Part shown: positions 1 to 9,626 of the stretch, one piece after another | Position numbering within the stretch: the first letter of the stretch is position 1 | Layout: each line of letters begins with the position of its first letter | Source of the DNA: a bacterium 1XD21-70 | GTDB lineage: Bacteria; Bacillota; Clostridia; Lachnospirales; Lachnospiraceae | Length of the DNA: 64,000 bases | Direction of reading: 5' to 3' | Assembly (NCBI GenBank): GCA_003669055.1 | Contig: RAYB01000005.1 | Coordinates: 89,648-153,647 of the forward strand | The notes under the pieces: model-generated | What the model saw: the letters and a program-made list of their open reading frames with translations, nothing else | Databases searched by the model: none | What the model was told of the DNA's origin: nothing | Program-made: the position numbers and the translations under genes

Positions 1-120
1 AGGGATGACCAGGAAAGCGTGAAGAAAGTGCTGTCTTTAAAGGCAAACGGCTATCTGTTAAAATATTTAAATCCGATGGATATCAAGAAAAGGATTGATG
101 ATTTTTTAAAAGTAAAATAA
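1..120 (+). CDS. C-terminal end of a response-regulator receiver domain (partial)
   Basis: The window opens inside a gene of which 39 codons and the stop (118-120) remain. The fragment contains GYLLKYLNP followed by a basic amphipathic helix ending DDFLKVK. In receiver (CheY-like) domains the strand-5 lysine sits in this setting (usually Y-x-x-K-P), followed by the last helix. Here Pro is replaced, giving LKYLNP. No output domain follows, so this is either a stand-alone receiver or a protein whose receiver is C-terminal. Family assignment rests only on this tail. It is followed by a hairpin-like inverted repeat and then hisIE. Confidence 0.5.
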   Translation, partial: RDDQESVKKVLSLKANGYLLKYLNPMDIKKRIDDFLKVK

Positions 121-142
121 GAGGGGTTCTTTTTCGTATTGT

Positions 143-180
143 ATTTGCCGGCAGGGATGTTTGCTTTCCTGCCGGTAAAT
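143..180. repeat. Hairpin-forming inverted repeat between the receiver gene and hisIE
   Basis: ATTTGCCGGCAGG (143-155) pairs with CCTGCCGGTAAAT (168-180) with one mismatch around a 12-base loop. It lies 22 bases after the stop of the receiver fragment. There is no T-run after it on the plus strand, so it is only a weak terminator candidate. It could also stabilise the 3' end of the upstream message. Confidence 0.4.
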
Positions 181-229
181 TATAAAAAGATGCAGCAATG
201 GAAAAAAGATTGGCAGGAGGCGATGCGGT

Positions 230-1528
230 ATGTCGGATGTAAAGCAATTGTTTGCGGGAATTGGATGCAGGGAAGGGAAACCGGTAGTTCTGGGGGATAA
301 AAAGGAGGCAGCAGGCCGTTCCTTAAAGACGTTAGCCTATTATTATAATAATAATGGAGCCGACGGCCTGCTGCTGTGGGATATGTCTGAGAGCGATGAA
401 GACCATGAACGTACGATAGGCATCCTCAAGGAATTGGCCAGGGAGATCGATATCCCCATTGTCACCGGCGGCCGGGTAAGGCGGCTGGAGGATGTGAAAA
501 AATATCTGTATGCCGGGGCAAAAGCCGTGTTTTTGGATGGTTCGGACCTGGACAATGTGGATCTGATCAAGGAGGCGGCCGACCGGTTCGGGAGTGAGAA
601 GATTTACGTCCATCTGCCCTCGCCCCGCCTGCTCTGCCGGGTGGCGGAATTTATTCAGCTGGGCGCGTCGAAGATTTTGCTCGATGTGGCGGGGAATGTG
701 GAGATTTTGGAAGCCGAGTCTTATACTGGCCAGGAAGGGCCGTTTCTCATCCTGTGCAATGAGCAGGAGGTGCCGGTCATCTCTGTCTGCATGGCGGCAG
801 AGCATTCGGCAGGCGTGGTTCTTACCGTGCCAAGGGACGGTGACGGCAGTTATATGGAACTGAAGGGGGAACTGAAAAAACGGGGGCAGAAGGTGGAGAC
901 CTTTGGCAGCGCATTGGGATGGGGCAGCTTTAAGCCGAATGGGGACGGGCTGGTGCCGGTGGTGGTGCAGGATTACAAGACCGAGCAGGTGCTGATGCTG
1001 GCATACATGAATGAACAGGCCTTTGAGGATACCCTGCGCACGGGAAAAATGAATTATTATAGCCGCAGCCGCAAAGAACAGTGGCTAAAAGGCGAAACTT
1101 CCGGCCATTTCCAGTATGTGAAGTCCTTGCATTTGGACTGTGACAATGATACGATTTTAGCCAGGGTCCACCAGGTCGGCGCGGCGTGCCATACGGGAAA
1201 TACCAGCTGCTTCTTCCGGACACTGGCTGCGAAAGAACATAAGGAAACGAACCCCCTAAAGGTATTTGAGGATGTGATGGCCGTAATCCAGGACCGGAAG
1301 GTGGATCCGAAAGAAGGGTCGTACACGAATTACCTGTTCGACAAGGGGATCGATAAAATCCTGAAAAAATTAGGAGAAGAGGCCACGGAGATTGTGATTG
1401 CCGCCAAGAACCCGGACCCGGAGGAAATAAAATATGAGATTTCGGATTTTCTGTACCATGTAATGGTCCTGATGGCAGCAAAGGGGATTACCTGGGAAGA
1501 GATCACGGAGGAACTGGCCAACCGGTGA
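230..1528 (+). CDS. hisIE: Bifunctional HisIE (phosphoribosyl-AMP cyclohydrolase / phosphoribosyl-ATP pyrophosphatase) with HisF-like N-terminus
   Basis: A 432-residue cytosolic enzyme of histidine biosynthesis. Residues about 1-225 resemble half or more of a HisA/HisF beta-alpha barrel ([10 protein letters not shown], then [16 protein letters not shown]). The Asp of the usual PCLDV segment is missing (here AGIGC), and GGG of the phosphate site reads GGR, so this part is probably not catalytic. Residues about 238-335 are HisI, with the metal motif DCDNDT and the [10 protein letters not shown] cysteine and histidine. Residues about 340-432 are HisE, with the GEEATE and E-x-x-D-x-x-YH pattern. 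HisI removes water-labile ring bonding of PR-AMP and HisE hydrolyses PR-ATP. The start is ATG at 230 behind CAGGAGG (214-220). No other his gene is visible downstream. The fused HisF-like head is, from memory, a usual Lachnospiraceae arrangement. Confidence 0.9.
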   Translation: MSDVKQLFAGIGCREGKPVVLGDKKEAAGRSLKTLAYYYNNNGADGLLLWDMSESDEDHERTIGILKELAREIDIPIVTGGRVRRLEDVKKYLYAGAKAVFLDGSDLDNVDLIKEAADRFGSEKIYVHLPSPRLLCRVAEFIQLGASKILLDVAGNVEILEAESYTGQEGPFLILCNEQEVPVISVCMAAEHSAGVVLTVPRDGDGSYMELKGELKKRGQKVETFGSALGWGSFKPNGDGLVPVVVQDYKTEQVLMLAYMNEQAFEDTLRTGKMNYYSRSRKEQWLKGETSGHFQYVKSLHLDCDNDTILARVHQVGAACHTGNTSCFFRTLAAKEHKETNPLKVFEDVMAVIQDRKVDPKEGSYTNYLFDKGIDKILKKLGEEATEIVIAAKNPDPEEIKYEISDFLYHVMVLMAAKGITWEEITEELANR

Positions 1529-1581
1529 TGCCAGGGCTGCGGATGAACCCTGAAAAGCCGGGGGCATAAGAAGGAGGAACT

Positions 1582-2811
1582 ATGTCAAAGGTAGTGGAAA
1601 GATTTTTGCGTTATGCGGCATTGGATACCCAGTCAAGGGATGGGGAAGAAGAGATTCCCAGTACAGGCAAACAGCGGGTTCTGGCAGATTTGCTGGCAGA
1701 AGAACTGCGGGCCATGGGGGCGGAGAATGTGTCAATCAGCAGGCAGTCCTATGTCTATGCCACGATTCCTGCCACCACAGAGAAAAAAATCCCGGCTCTT
1801 GGCTTTATCGCCCACATGGACACATCCCCGGACGCTTCCGGGGAAAATGTGAAGGCCAGGGTGGTCACCGGCTATGATGGGGGTACCATTTGCCTCAATG
1901 AAAAAAAGCAGATTTTTCTGTCGCCTTCAGAGTTCCCGTCGCTGGGGCGATATATCGGCCAGGATTTGGTTGTGACCGATGGGACAACCCTGCTGGGGGC
2001 AGATGACAAGGCAGGGATTGCGGAAATCATGGCTATGGCAGAGTATTTCCTGGCGCACCCAAAACTCCCCCATGGAAAGATATGCATCGGTTTTACCCCG
2101 GATGAGGAGATCGGGCGGGGAGCCGACGGCTTTGATGTGGGATTTTTTGGGGCGGATGTTGCTTACACCGTGGACGGGGGAGCCTTGGGGGAATTGGAAT
2201 ATGAGAATTTCAATGCCGCCTCCGGGAAAGTGGCAATCCACGGGCGGGGCGTCCACCCTGGGTCAGCGAAAAATGTGATGAAAAATGCGTCCCTGATTGC
2301 CATGGAATTCCAGCAGATGCTTCCTGTTTTCCAGAATCCCATGTACACAGAAGGGTATGAAGGTTTTTTCCATCTGTCTGATATCCAGGGGAGTATGGTG
2401 GAAGCCCGGATGCATTACATTATCCGGGACCATGACCGGGACAAATTTGCAGAGAAAAAGGAACTGTTTTCCTGTATTGCAGGCTTCCTCAACAAAAAGT
2501 ACGGGGAAGGCACTGTGGAGGTTGACATAAAAGATTCTTATTATAATATGAAAGAAAAGGTCGAACCCCATAGATATCTGATCGATATGGCAAAAGCTTC
2601 CATGGAGAAGACGGGGATCGTGCCGGACGTGGTTCCGATCCGCGGCGGCACGGATGGAGCGCGTTTGTCCTATATGGGGCTTCCCTGTCCGAATTTGTGT
2701 ACGGGCGGTGAGAATTACCACGGAGTGCATGAATATATCAGCGTCCAATCCATGGAGAAGGTGGTGAGGCTGCTAGTGGAGATTGTAAATGGTTTTGCCC
2801 AGGGCTTTTGA
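1582..2811 (+). CDS. pepT: Peptidase T (tripeptide aminopeptidase)
   Basis: A 409-residue M20B zinc exopeptidase that removes the N-terminal residue from tripeptides in the cytosol. The metal-site motifs are in the expected order: HMDTS near residue 80, GADDKAG near 138, DEEIGRGAD near 175, and the C-terminal GGTDGARLS ... TGGENYHG. Length matches PepT (about 405-410). The start ATG is preceded by GAAGGAGGA (1571-1579). It lies 53 bases after hisIE, so the two could be co-transcribed, although no functional link is known. A hairpin follows the stop. Confidence 0.95.
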   Translation: MSKVVERFLRYAALDTQSRDGEEEIPSTGKQRVLADLLAEELRAMGAENVSISRQSYVYATIPATTEKKIPALGFIAHMDTSPDASGENVKARVVTGYDGGTICLNEKKQIFLSPSEFPSLGRYIGQDLVVTDGTTLLGADDKAGIAEIMAMAEYFLAHPKLPHGKICIGFTPDEEIGRGADGFDVGFFGADVAYTVDGGALGELEYENFNAASGKVAIHGRGVHPGSAKNVMKNASLIAMEFQQMLPVFQNPMYTEGYEGFFHLSDIQGSMVEARMHYIIRDHDRDKFAEKKELFSCIAGFLNKKYGEGTVEVDIKDSYYNMKEKVEPHRYLIDMAKASMEKTGIVPDVVPIRGGTDGARLSYMGLPCPNLCTGGENYHGVHEYISVQSMEKVVRLLVEIVNGFAQGF

Positions 2812-2828
2812 CAGAACCGAGCCACATG

Positions 2829-2859
2829 GCGGGGGCGTACCGGCCGGTACGTTCCCCGC
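2829..2859 (+). terminator. Candidate terminator hairpin after pepT
   Basis: GCGGGGG plus CGTACCGG pairs with CCGGTACG plus CCCCGC, making a very GC-rich stem with almost no loop, followed by ATTTTAG. The T-tail is short, so efficiency is uncertain. It marks the probable end of the hisIE-pepT unit. Confidence 0.5.
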
Positions 2860-2994
2860 TATTTTAGTGGACATCCGTAAGAAACCCGTATCTGTAGTAA
2901 AAGAAGAGATTGCCGCCAGAAAAGGATGGCTTGCGCTTTTTCCTGTACAGTGGTATGATAAAACGCAAAAAGAGGATTAGGGAGAATGGCGGCT

Positions 2995-4854
2995 ATGAGG
3001 AGTAAAGGATGGCCAGGAATCTTTCTGGCAGGAGCGCTGCTGCTTTTTTTTCTGGCCGGGTGCGGCAAGGGCTTTGCGGAAGGCAGGGCAGGTTCAGGAA
3101 ACCAAAACGGCAAAGAGAAGGTCACGGTAGCCTTGTGGAGCGACCAGCTGACGGAGTGCTATGGGAAATACCTGCAGGATAAATTCCCGGACGTGGAATT
3201 TGAGTTTTATGTTGCAACCAATTCCACGGATTTTTACCGGCTGAAAGAAGAATGCGGCAATTTGCCGGACATCCTTACCATACGCCGTTTCGCGTTGAAG
3301 GATGTGGCATCCTGGAAGGATTCCCTGATGGATTTAAGTGATTCCGAACTGGCAAATTCTTTTTACCAGCCTTATCTCCGCACATATACTTATGAGGATG
3401 GCACGGTGAACTGGCTCCCGGCCTGTGCGGAGGTTGACAGTATCATTGTCAACAAAACCCTTCTGGATGAAAACAATATCCGTGTCCCGTCCAATTACCA
3501 GGAATTTGTGGATGCCTGCCGGGCATTGCAGGAAAAGGGGATCCGCCCATTCCTGTCTGATTTTGGTGCGGATTATACCTGCTTGGAGATTTTACAGGGG
3601 CTTTCGGCAGCACAGCTGACTTCCCAGGAGGGGAGGGAGTGGCGCCAGATGTATGAGAGCGGCCGGACAGGCCAGCTGAGTGAGGAGGTCTGGATGCCGG
3701 TGTTTGAACGTATGCAGGAATTTATCGGTTATGCCGGGATAACAGAGGAAGATATGGAGGGAAACACGGAATCCGTATTCGAGGCATATAAGAATCACCA
3801 GGTAGCGATGGTCCGGGGAACCGGTGAGGAGGCGATCCGGTATAGCATAGACCAGGAATCCCTGCTGATGCCCTATTATGGGAAGACAAAAGAAGACAAT
3901 TGGTACCTGACCTACCCGGCATTCCAGGTGGCCGCAAACGCGGGGGCAAATGAGAGCCAGGAACGCAGGCAGCTGATTTTTGATATTATGGAGGCCATGC
4001 TGGATGAAGACGGGCTAAGGCATATTACGGGGAGCCAAAATATGATTGCCTACAATAAGGGAGTGGTATTGGAGCCTTCCCCTTTGCTGGACCATTTAAG
4101 GCCATATATGGAAGAGAACAGGCTTTATATACGCCTGGCCTCCGCAGACATGTTTTCCTGCTCCAGGGAGGCAGTCCAGGGCATGATAACCGGGAAATAC
4201 CCGGATGCGAAGTCGGCTTTTGAGGCATTTAATGCGGGGATGAAGGCGGATCCGGGCAGCGCCCCGGTAGCAGCCCGGATCGAAACGGGGTATCCCTATG
4301 CATTTCATGCAGAGGGAGGCAGCCCGGCGGCCTCAGCGGTTATGAATACCTTGAGGGAAGAGGTGGGGACGCAGCTGCTGGTCGGGCAGTCTGTCAATGT
4401 GGCCGGTGACATTGCGGCCGGGGATTATACCAAGGAGGAACTAAGGTTCCTTACGATGGGCGAGTCTCCTAGCATATTGCTTTGCGAAATCACAGGGGGC
4501 CAATTATATGGCTACCTGGACTTTGTCCTGTCCACCCCTGGCATGCGCGGGTCGGTAGTCAACGATTCTACCCTTTACGTTTCCAGCGGCTTCAGGATGG
4601 AAGTCAAAAAAACCGATACCGGATATGAACTGGTAAAGCTGACGGTAGACGGCGCGGAACTGGACCGTGCAAAGACGTATACCCTGGCGGTGCTGGGGAA
4701 TGAAGCCCTGATGCAGAAGGATGCTTTGGCGGCTGCAGGCGTCACAAGCTATACAAAAACGGAGGCCGCCTATGAGCAGATTATTGTAGACCGGCTGGCA
4801 TCAAAGGGGCTGCCTTTGGCAGAGCCTACCGATTATATCACACTCCGGGAATAG
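2995..4854 (+). CDS. Solute-binding lipoprotein fused to a 5'-nucleotidase-type C-terminal domain
   Basis: From ATG 2995 the protein has 619 residues and a lipoprotein signal (hydrophobic run ending FLAGC). Residues about 40-420 look like an ABC-type extracellular solute-binding protein (family 1-like: VTVALWSDQ, then a periplasmic-binding fold with VNKTLLDENNI and AMVRGTGEEA). Residues about 430-619 resemble the C-terminal substrate-binding domain of secreted 5'-nucleotidases (ITGGQL, SSGFRMEV, LTVDGAELDRAKTYTLAV). The metallophosphoesterase catalytic domain is absent, so nucleotidase activity is not expected. No ABC permease genes lie beside it. Instead a hybrid kinase begins 43 bases downstream, suggesting a sensory rather than transport role. 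The ATG at 2986 is less likely because AGGGAG (2979-2984) is only 1 base from it but 10 from 2995. Confidence 0.75.
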   Translation: MRSKGWPGIFLAGALLLFFLAGCGKGFAEGRAGSGNQNGKEKVTVALWSDQLTECYGKYLQDKFPDVEFEFYVATNSTDFYRLKEECGNLPDILTIRRFALKDVASWKDSLMDLSDSELANSFYQPYLRTYTYEDGTVNWLPACAEVDSIIVNKTLLDENNIRVPSNYQEFVDACRALQEKGIRPFLSDFGADYTCLEILQGLSAAQLTSQEGREWRQMYESGRTGQLSEEVWMPVFERMQEFIGYAGITEEDMEGNTESVFEAYKNHQVAMVRGTGEEAIRYSIDQESLLMPYYGKTKEDNWYLTYPAFQVAANAGANESQERRQLIFDIMEAMLDEDGLRHITGSQNMIAYNKGVVLEPSPLLDHLRPYMEENRLYIRLASADMFSCSREAVQGMITGKYPDAKSAFEAFNAGMKADPGSAPVAARIETGYPYAFHAEGGSPAASAVMNTLREEVGTQLLVGQSVNVAGDIAAGDYTKEELRFLTMGESPSILLCEITGGQLYGYLDFVLSTPGMRGSVVNDSTLYVSSGFRMEVKKTDTGYELVKLTVDGAELDRAKTYTLAVLGNEALMQKDALAAAGVTSYTKTEAAYEQIIVDRLASKGLPLAEPTDYITLRE

Positions 4855-4896
4855 GCGGGTGGCGGAATGGTTGCAGAAAGGGAGGGTATCAGCCAG

Positions 4897-7557
4897 ATGA
4901 ATTCCTCAGGAAGAAAATATAGCAGGCTTATGCCAGTGATACCAGCAGTCGGCCTGTTTTTGTTTTTGATGGTTGGAGGCGTTTATTTTACGAAATACCT
5001 GCAAAAACAGATATATTTGGAACGGACCACACAGCTGAATGAGATCACTTCCCAGGTGCGGACAAATTTGGGCAATGCCTTGGACTTCCACTGGAATTAC
5101 CTTGCCACTGCAGCGAATGAATTAAAGAGGCGGGAGTATGGGAGCGTACGGGATTTGACGGAATATGTCAGGGAACTGGAACGTATCCTGGAGACGGAGC
5201 GCTCCAGTTCCCGGCTGATGGTGATCGACCACCGGGGCAACTGCTATGATAAGGACGGCAAGCACGGGATCTGGGCAGATATTGACCGGATATCCGGAGG
5301 AGCCATGCGGTATACCTTTATATCCGATATGGATATCGGCGCTGGCAGCTACTGGGCGTTCGTGCAAAAGCTTGGGGAACCGGTTGAGGCAGGATTAACG
5401 GGAACCAGCATTACCCATATCGTTCTTTTGAAGGATGTACATAGCCTGACGGAATATTATGACAGTGCCGCCTATGGCAGCCAGAGCGAGACGTATATCT
5501 TAAAAAGCAACGGGACAAGGATGTACGATAATGTTTCCGAAGAGGATACGATCCAGGCTTATAATGTGCTCAAAGCCTTGGAGGAGATGGAGCACCGGCG
5601 CGGGTTACCGGCCATGGACCTGCAGGAGAAGCTGGCCAAAAAGGATGTGGTCAGTACCAACTTCCTATATAACGGGAATGAATACTATTATTGCATCAGC
5701 CTGCTTTCCGAGTATGATACCATGCTTCTGTTTTTGATTCCGGCAGAATGTGTGGCATCGGGGACCGTGGATATGGTGGGGGCAGTGATCCGGATGCTGC
5801 TGATTTTGGCAGTCCTGCTGTTTGGCATGCTCATCCTTTTTTTGGTGGTTTTGGCAAAACAGCAAAAGAGCGCCTGGCTGTTTAAACAGGAGCAGAAGAA
5901 CCTGCGCTGCCAGGAGGAGATGAACCTAAAGCTGGAGGAAACGAATGCCATGCTGGCCCGTTCTAAGGAAAGCGCGGAGGAGGCTTTCCGGATTGCGGAG
6001 GAGGCGAACCAGGCAAAGAGTTCGTTCCTTTCCAACATGAGCCATGATATCCGGACTCCCATGAATGCCATTGTCGGTTTTGCGGCATTGCTGGCGAGGG
6101 ATGCGGACAATGCGGATAAGGTACGGGAATATGCCAGGAAAATCACCTCCTCCAGCCAGCATCTTTTGGGGCTGATCAACGACATCTTAGATATCAGCAA
6201 GATTGAAGCCGGAAAGACCACCTTGAACCTCTCGGATGAAAACCTTGTCGAACTGATTGAAAACATCGATTCGATCATCCGCCCGCAGATGAAGGCAAAG
6301 AAACATACGTTTGAAGTGTTCAGCAAGGATTTGAGGCATGAACAGGTGGTGATGGATAAGCTGCGGCTTAACCAGATCCTTCTGAATTTGCTGTCCAATG
6401 CAGTCAAATATACGCCGGATGGAGGCCATGTCACCTTGACCGTACAGGAACTGCCGCAGCATTCCCGGCAGTTTGCGCATTTCCGGTTTGTTGTGGAGGA
6501 TAATGGCTATGGCATGAGTGAGGAGTATGTACAGGTCATCTTCCAGGCATTTACCCGCGAGGAGGACAGCATCACCAATAAGATCCAGGGGACTGGGCTG
6601 GGGATGGCGATCACCAAAAACCTGGTGGATCTGATGGGCGGCAACATCTCGGTCAGGAGCAGGAAAGGGGCGGGTTCTGCCTTCACGGTAGACCTGCAGC
6701 TATATATCAGTGAGCAGGCAATGGACCATGAGTTCTGGGAAAAGAACGGAATCACTAAGATTTTGGTGGTGGACGATGAAGAAGTGGTCTGCGGGCATAT
6801 CCAGGCCGCCATGGAAAACATAGGGGTCCGGACAGAGTATGCCTTAGACGGCCATACGGCGGTCGGGATGGTGAAGCAGTCGGAACAGAAGGGCTGCCCA
6901 TATGATGTGGTTCTTTTGGACTGGAAGATGCCGGGGATGGACGGTGTGGAGGCTGCAGGGAGAATACGGCAGGCGGTTTCAAGGAAGATCCCCATTTTGG
7001 TTCTGACGGGTTACGACTGGGGGGAGATTGAAGAGGAGGCAAGGAAGGCAGGGGTGGATGCATTTTTGCAGAAGCCGTTTTTCCTCACCAGCTTCCGCCA
7101 GAAGGTAGACTTGGTGCTGAACCACGAGCCGGCCCGGGAGGAAAACCAGGAACAAAGCATCCTTTATGGAATGCATGTCCTGGTAGCGGAGGACAACGAG
7201 ATCAATGCAGAAATCCTCAGTGAACTGTTGGATATGTCAGGTGCAACCTGCGAAGTATTTGAGAACGGGCAGCTGGCAGCAGAGGCATTTGGGTGTTCGG
7301 AGCCGGGGCAGTACCAGATGATACTGATGGATGTGCAGATGCCCGTGATGAATGGCTATGAAGCCACAAAGGCAATCCGGGAGTCGGGGCATCCGCTGGC
7401 ACAGGGGATCCCCATTATTGCCATGACGGCAAATGCCTTTGCTGAGGATATCCGGGATGCCCTAAAAGCAGGGATGAATGCACATGTGTCAAAACCGGTT
7501 GACATGCTGGTACTGGAGAAGACGGTGCGGAATGTGATGGAAGGACAAGGGGGATGA
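4897..7557 (+). CDS. Membrane hybrid sensor histidine kinase with two receiver domains
   Basis: An 886-residue protein from ATG 4897. GGAGGG at 4881-4886 favours this over the in-frame ATG at 4867, and it puts the first membrane helix right at the N-terminus. Layout: TM1 about 11-31, an extracellular sensor of about 260 residues (Cache-like by position, not by clear motif), TM2 about 298-320, coiled linker, HisKA with FLSNMSHDIRTPMNA (phospho-His near 383), HATPase with N, G1 and G2 boxes (NLLSNAVKYT, DNGYGM, GTGLGMAI), receiver 1 (VVDDEE, LLDWKMPG), and receiver 2 (AEDNEIN, LMDVQMPVMNG). No HPt domain is present, so the phosphorelay must leave through a protein elsewhere. The solute-binding lipoprotein encoded just upstream is the obvious ligand presenter. 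The gene overlaps the next one by 4 bases. Confidence 0.92.
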   Translation: MNSSGRKYSRLMPVIPAVGLFLFLMVGGVYFTKYLQKQIYLERTTQLNEITSQVRTNLGNALDFHWNYLATAANELKRREYGSVRDLTEYVRELERILETERSSSRLMVIDHRGNCYDKDGKHGIWADIDRISGGAMRYTFISDMDIGAGSYWAFVQKLGEPVEAGLTGTSITHIVLLKDVHSLTEYYDSAAYGSQSETYILKSNGTRMYDNVSEEDTIQAYNVLKALEEMEHRRGLPAMDLQEKLAKKDVVSTNFLYNGNEYYYCISLLSEYDTMLLFLIPAECVASGTVDMVGAVIRMLLILAVLLFGMLILFLVVLAKQQKSAWLFKQEQKNLRCQEEMNLKLEETNAMLARSKESAEEAFRIAEEANQAKSSFLSNMSHDIRTPMNAIVGFAALLARDADNADKVREYARKITSSSQHLLGLINDILDISKIEAGKTTLNLSDENLVELIENIDSIIRPQMKAKKHTFEVFSKDLRHEQVVMDKLRLNQILLNLLSNAVKYTPDGGHVTLTVQELPQHSRQFAHFRFVVEDNGYGMSEEYVQVIFQAFTREEDSITNKIQGTGLGMAITKNLVDLMGGNISVRSRKGAGSAFTVDLQLYISEQAMDHEFWEKNGITKILVVDDEEVVCGHIQAAMENIGVRTEYALDGHTAVGMVKQSEQKGCPYDVVLLDWKMPGMDGVEAAGRIRQAVSRKIPILVLTGYDWGEIEEEARKAGVDAFLQKPFFLTSFRQKVDLVLNHEPAREENQEQSILYGMHVLVAEDNEINAEILSELLDMSGATCEVFENGQLAAEAFGCSEPGQYQMILMDVQMPVMNGYEATKAIRESGHPLAQGIPIIAMTANAFAEDIRDALKAGMNAHVSKPVDMLVLEKTVRNVMEGQGG

Positions 7558-8150
7558 AAATGAGCGGCAATGGAGTAAGGATCCGGGTAGCAGCCAGGGA
7601 GGATGCCAAAGAACTTTTGGAGATCTATGCCCCTTATGTAGAAAAGACGGCAATCAGTTTCGAGTGGGATGTGCCCGGGCTTGAAGAATTTCAGGCGAGG
7701 ATAGAAAAAACTTTAAGAAAATACCCGTACCTGGTGGCAGAAAAAGACGGGGAATTGCTGGGGTATGCCTATACCGGCCCGTTTGTGGGGCGGGCAGCCT
7801 ATGGCTGGAGCGCAGAGGTGAGCATCTACCTGAAAGAAGGCCGGCAGAAGATGGGCATAGGGAAAAAACTCTACCAGGCAATCGAGGCTGTTTCCAGGGC
7901 ACAGAACATCAAAAGCCTGAATGCATGCATCGGCAGCCCGGAAACGGAGGATGAGTACCTGACCAAAAACAGCATAGAGTTCCATGCCCATATGGGCTAC
8001 CGCATGGTGGGGGAGTTTTATAAATGCGGCTATAAATTCGGGCGTTGGTATAACATGGCATGGATGGAAAAAATCATCGGGGAGCATGGAAAAGAACCGG
8101 CGCCGGTGGTTCCTTTTCCGGATCTGGATGAACTCATAGCAGAAATTTAG
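7554..8150 (+). CDS. GNAT-family N-acetyltransferase (phosphinothricin acetyltransferase-like)
   Basis: A 198-residue cytosolic acetyl-CoA-dependent acetyltransferase. The N-terminus (IRVAAREDAKELLEIYAPYVEKTAISFE) and GYAYTGPFVGRAAYGWSAEVSIYL match the PAT/MddA subgroup, which acetylates small amines such as phosphinothricin or methionine sulfone. The acetyl-CoA loop reads QKMGIGKKLYQA. The last 35 residues are a short extension. Start and previous stop overlap as ATGA, so it is translationally coupled to the hybrid kinase. The ATG at 7560 is equally possible. The true substrate cannot be read from sequence. Confidence 0.85.
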   Translation: MKMSGNGVRIRVAAREDAKELLEIYAPYVEKTAISFEWDVPGLEEFQARIEKTLRKYPYLVAEKDGELLGYAYTGPFVGRAAYGWSAEVSIYLKEGRQKMGIGKKLYQAIEAVSRAQNIKSLNACIGSPETEDEYLTKNSIEFHAHMGYRMVGEFYKCGYKFGRWYNMAWMEKIIGEHGKEPAPVVPFPDLDELIAEI

Positions 8151-8167
8151 AATTTTAAGAGAAACCT

Positions 8168-8196
8168 TTGACGTTTCCCGTTTTCCATGGTAGGAT
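8168..8196 (+). promoter_or_regulatory. Candidate sigma-70-type promoter for fsa
   Basis: TTGACG (8168-8173) and TAGGAT (8191-8196) are separated by 17 bases, 50 bases upstream of the fsa start. Match to consensus is 5/6 and 4/6. Confidence 0.5.
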
Positions 8197-8246
8197 GCTA
8201 TTGTAACAAATGAAATACCAAAGGATTGGGAAAGGAGAGTAGGAAA

Positions 8247-8897
8247 ATGAAGTTTTTTGTGGATACTGCCAATGTGGAGGAGATCCGTAAGGCCAATGAC
8301 ATGGGGATTATCTGTGGGGTGACCACCAATCCATCCCTGATTGCCAAGGAAGGGCGCGATTTTAACCAGGTGATTGCAGAGATTGCCTCGATCGTGGATG
8401 GGCCGATCAGCGGAGAGGTGAAGGCCACTACCGTGGACGCAGAGGGGATGGTCCGGGAAGGGCGGGAGATTGCCGCTATCCACCCCAACATGGTGGTGAA
8501 GATCCCTATGACCATGGAAGGGCTCAAGGCAGTAAAGGTTCTTCACGCAGAGGGGATCCATACCAATGTGACGTTAGTGTTTACCGCGGCGCAGGCACTT
8601 TTGGCTGCCCGTGCCGGTGCTACCTATGTGTCCCCGTTTTTGGGGCGGCTTGACGACATATCCATGCCGGGGATTGACCTGATTGGGGAGATCGCGGAGA
8701 TTTTTGCTGTCCATGATATTGAGACAGAGATCATTGCTGCCAGCGTCCGCCATCCGATCCATGTGATTGACTGTGCCCGCGCCGGGGCGCAGATTGCCAC
8801 CGTGCCGTACAAGGTGCTGGAGCAGATGACAAAGCATCCCCTGACGGATGCGGGGATTTTGAAGTTCCAGGCGGATTACCGGGCAGTGTTTGGCTAA
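8247..8897 (+). CDS. fsa: Fructose-6-phosphate aldolase / small transaldolase
   Basis: A 216-residue TIM-barrel class I aldolase (transaldolase subfamily 3B/FSA). The N-terminus [13 protein letters not shown], the [11 protein letters not shown] segment and the Schiff-base lysine in NMVVKIPMT are clear, followed by [31 protein letters not shown]. Length is typical (about 214-220). The start is ATG 8247 behind AAAGGAG (8231-8237). An earlier in-frame ATG at 8226 would add seven residues and lacks a site. FSA-type proteins interconvert pentose-phosphate sugars or cleave fructose-6-phosphate, and sequence alone does not separate these activities. Confidence 0.93.
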   Translation: MKFFVDTANVEEIRKANDMGIICGVTTNPSLIAKEGRDFNQVIAEIASIVDGPISGEVKATTVDAEGMVREGREIAAIHPNMVVKIPMTMEGLKAVKVLHAEGIHTNVTLVFTAAQALLAARAGATYVSPFLGRLDDISMPGIDLIGEIAEIFAVHDIETEIIAASVRHPIHVIDCARAGAQIATVPYKVLEQMTKHPLTDAGILKFQADYRAVFG

Positions 8898-9612
8898 AGG
8901 CATGCTTTATCCGACTATCGGTGTTCCCTTCATGGGGACAGATTTGTTTTGCCGTTATCAGCAATATAAATATACCCGCTGCCTGCGGCGTGCCGGTGCC
9001 GTGGTCCAGGTTCTGATGCCAGGCACCGAGCCGGAGGCCGTGTCCGCTGCTGTCAGCCGTTGTGCAGGTTTTTTATTCCCCGGAGGGCCGGATATACGGC
9101 CGGACTTGTATGGGCAGAAGCCCCAGGCTGGCTGTGGGAAGCCGGACCTGGTGCGGGATGCTTTTGAACTGCCGCTGCTTAGCGCCGTTTTGGCCGCGGG
9201 GAAGCCGCTGTTTTGCATCGGGCGGGGGATGCAGCTTCTGAATGTGGCATTCGGCGGTACCCTGATCCAGGACATGAAAGGGAAACAAGAATATCCGCAT
9301 ATGGATTTTGCGAACCGGGCATCGGCGACACATCCGATTGAATTGGATCCGGACAGCCTGGTATCACGCCTTCTGGCTTCCGACGCGGTTACCGTGAACA
9401 GCCTGCACCACCAGGCCGCAGATACCATCGGGGAAGGGCTTTGGATTGCAGCCGACAGCCCGGAAGGCTTTCCGGAGGCGCTGGAGATAGACGGCTACCC
9501 CTTCTGCCTGGCCGTACAGTGGCATCCGGAGTATATGGCAGCAGGGACTTTGGTACAGCAGAAGCTGTTCATGGCGTTTGCAGAGGCCTGCAGAAACAGC
9601 GGCGGGAATTAA
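8890..9612 (+). CDS. Peptidase C26 (gamma-glutamyl-GABA hydrolase-like) class I amidotransferase, nucleophile displaced
   Basis: A 240-residue protein with the class I glutamine-amidotransferase fold of PuuD-like hydrolases, which cleave gamma-glutamyl amides. [13 protein letters not shown], the SLHHQA segment and the catalytic His-Glu in VQWHPEYM are present. The nucleophile elbow, normally G-I-C-R-G, reads C-I-G-R-G (codons 9214-9228): the Cys sits two residues too early and glycine occupies the catalytic position. Hydrolase activity is therefore doubtful. It overlaps fsa by 8 bases if the TTG at 8890 is used. ATG 8902 is an alternative with a poorly spaced site. It may bind a gamma-glutamyl ligand or have another activity. 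Confidence 0.8.
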   Translation: MAKGMLYPTIGVPFMGTDLFCRYQQYKYTRCLRRAGAVVQVLMPGTEPEAVSAAVSRCAGFLFPGGPDIRPDLYGQKPQAGCGKPDLVRDAFELPLLSAVLAAGKPLFCIGRGMQLLNVAFGGTLIQDMKGKQEYPHMDFANRASATHPIELDPDSLVSRLLASDAVTVNSLHHQAADTIGEGLWIAADSPEGFPEALEIDGYPFCLAVQWHPEYMAAGTLVQQKLFMAFAEACRNSGGN

Positions 9613-9626
9613 AATTCAGAAATCGG

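Noticed and set aside
4867..4899. ATG 4867 as start of the hybrid kinase
   Set aside because: GGAGGG at 4881-4886 is placed for ATG 4897, and the extra ten residues would precede the first membrane helix without purpose.
5688..6434. Long minus-strand open frame of 248 codons opposite the first hybrid kinase
   Set aside because: Antisense to a clear kinase core. Serine- and phenylalanine-rich translation with no motif and no ribosome site.
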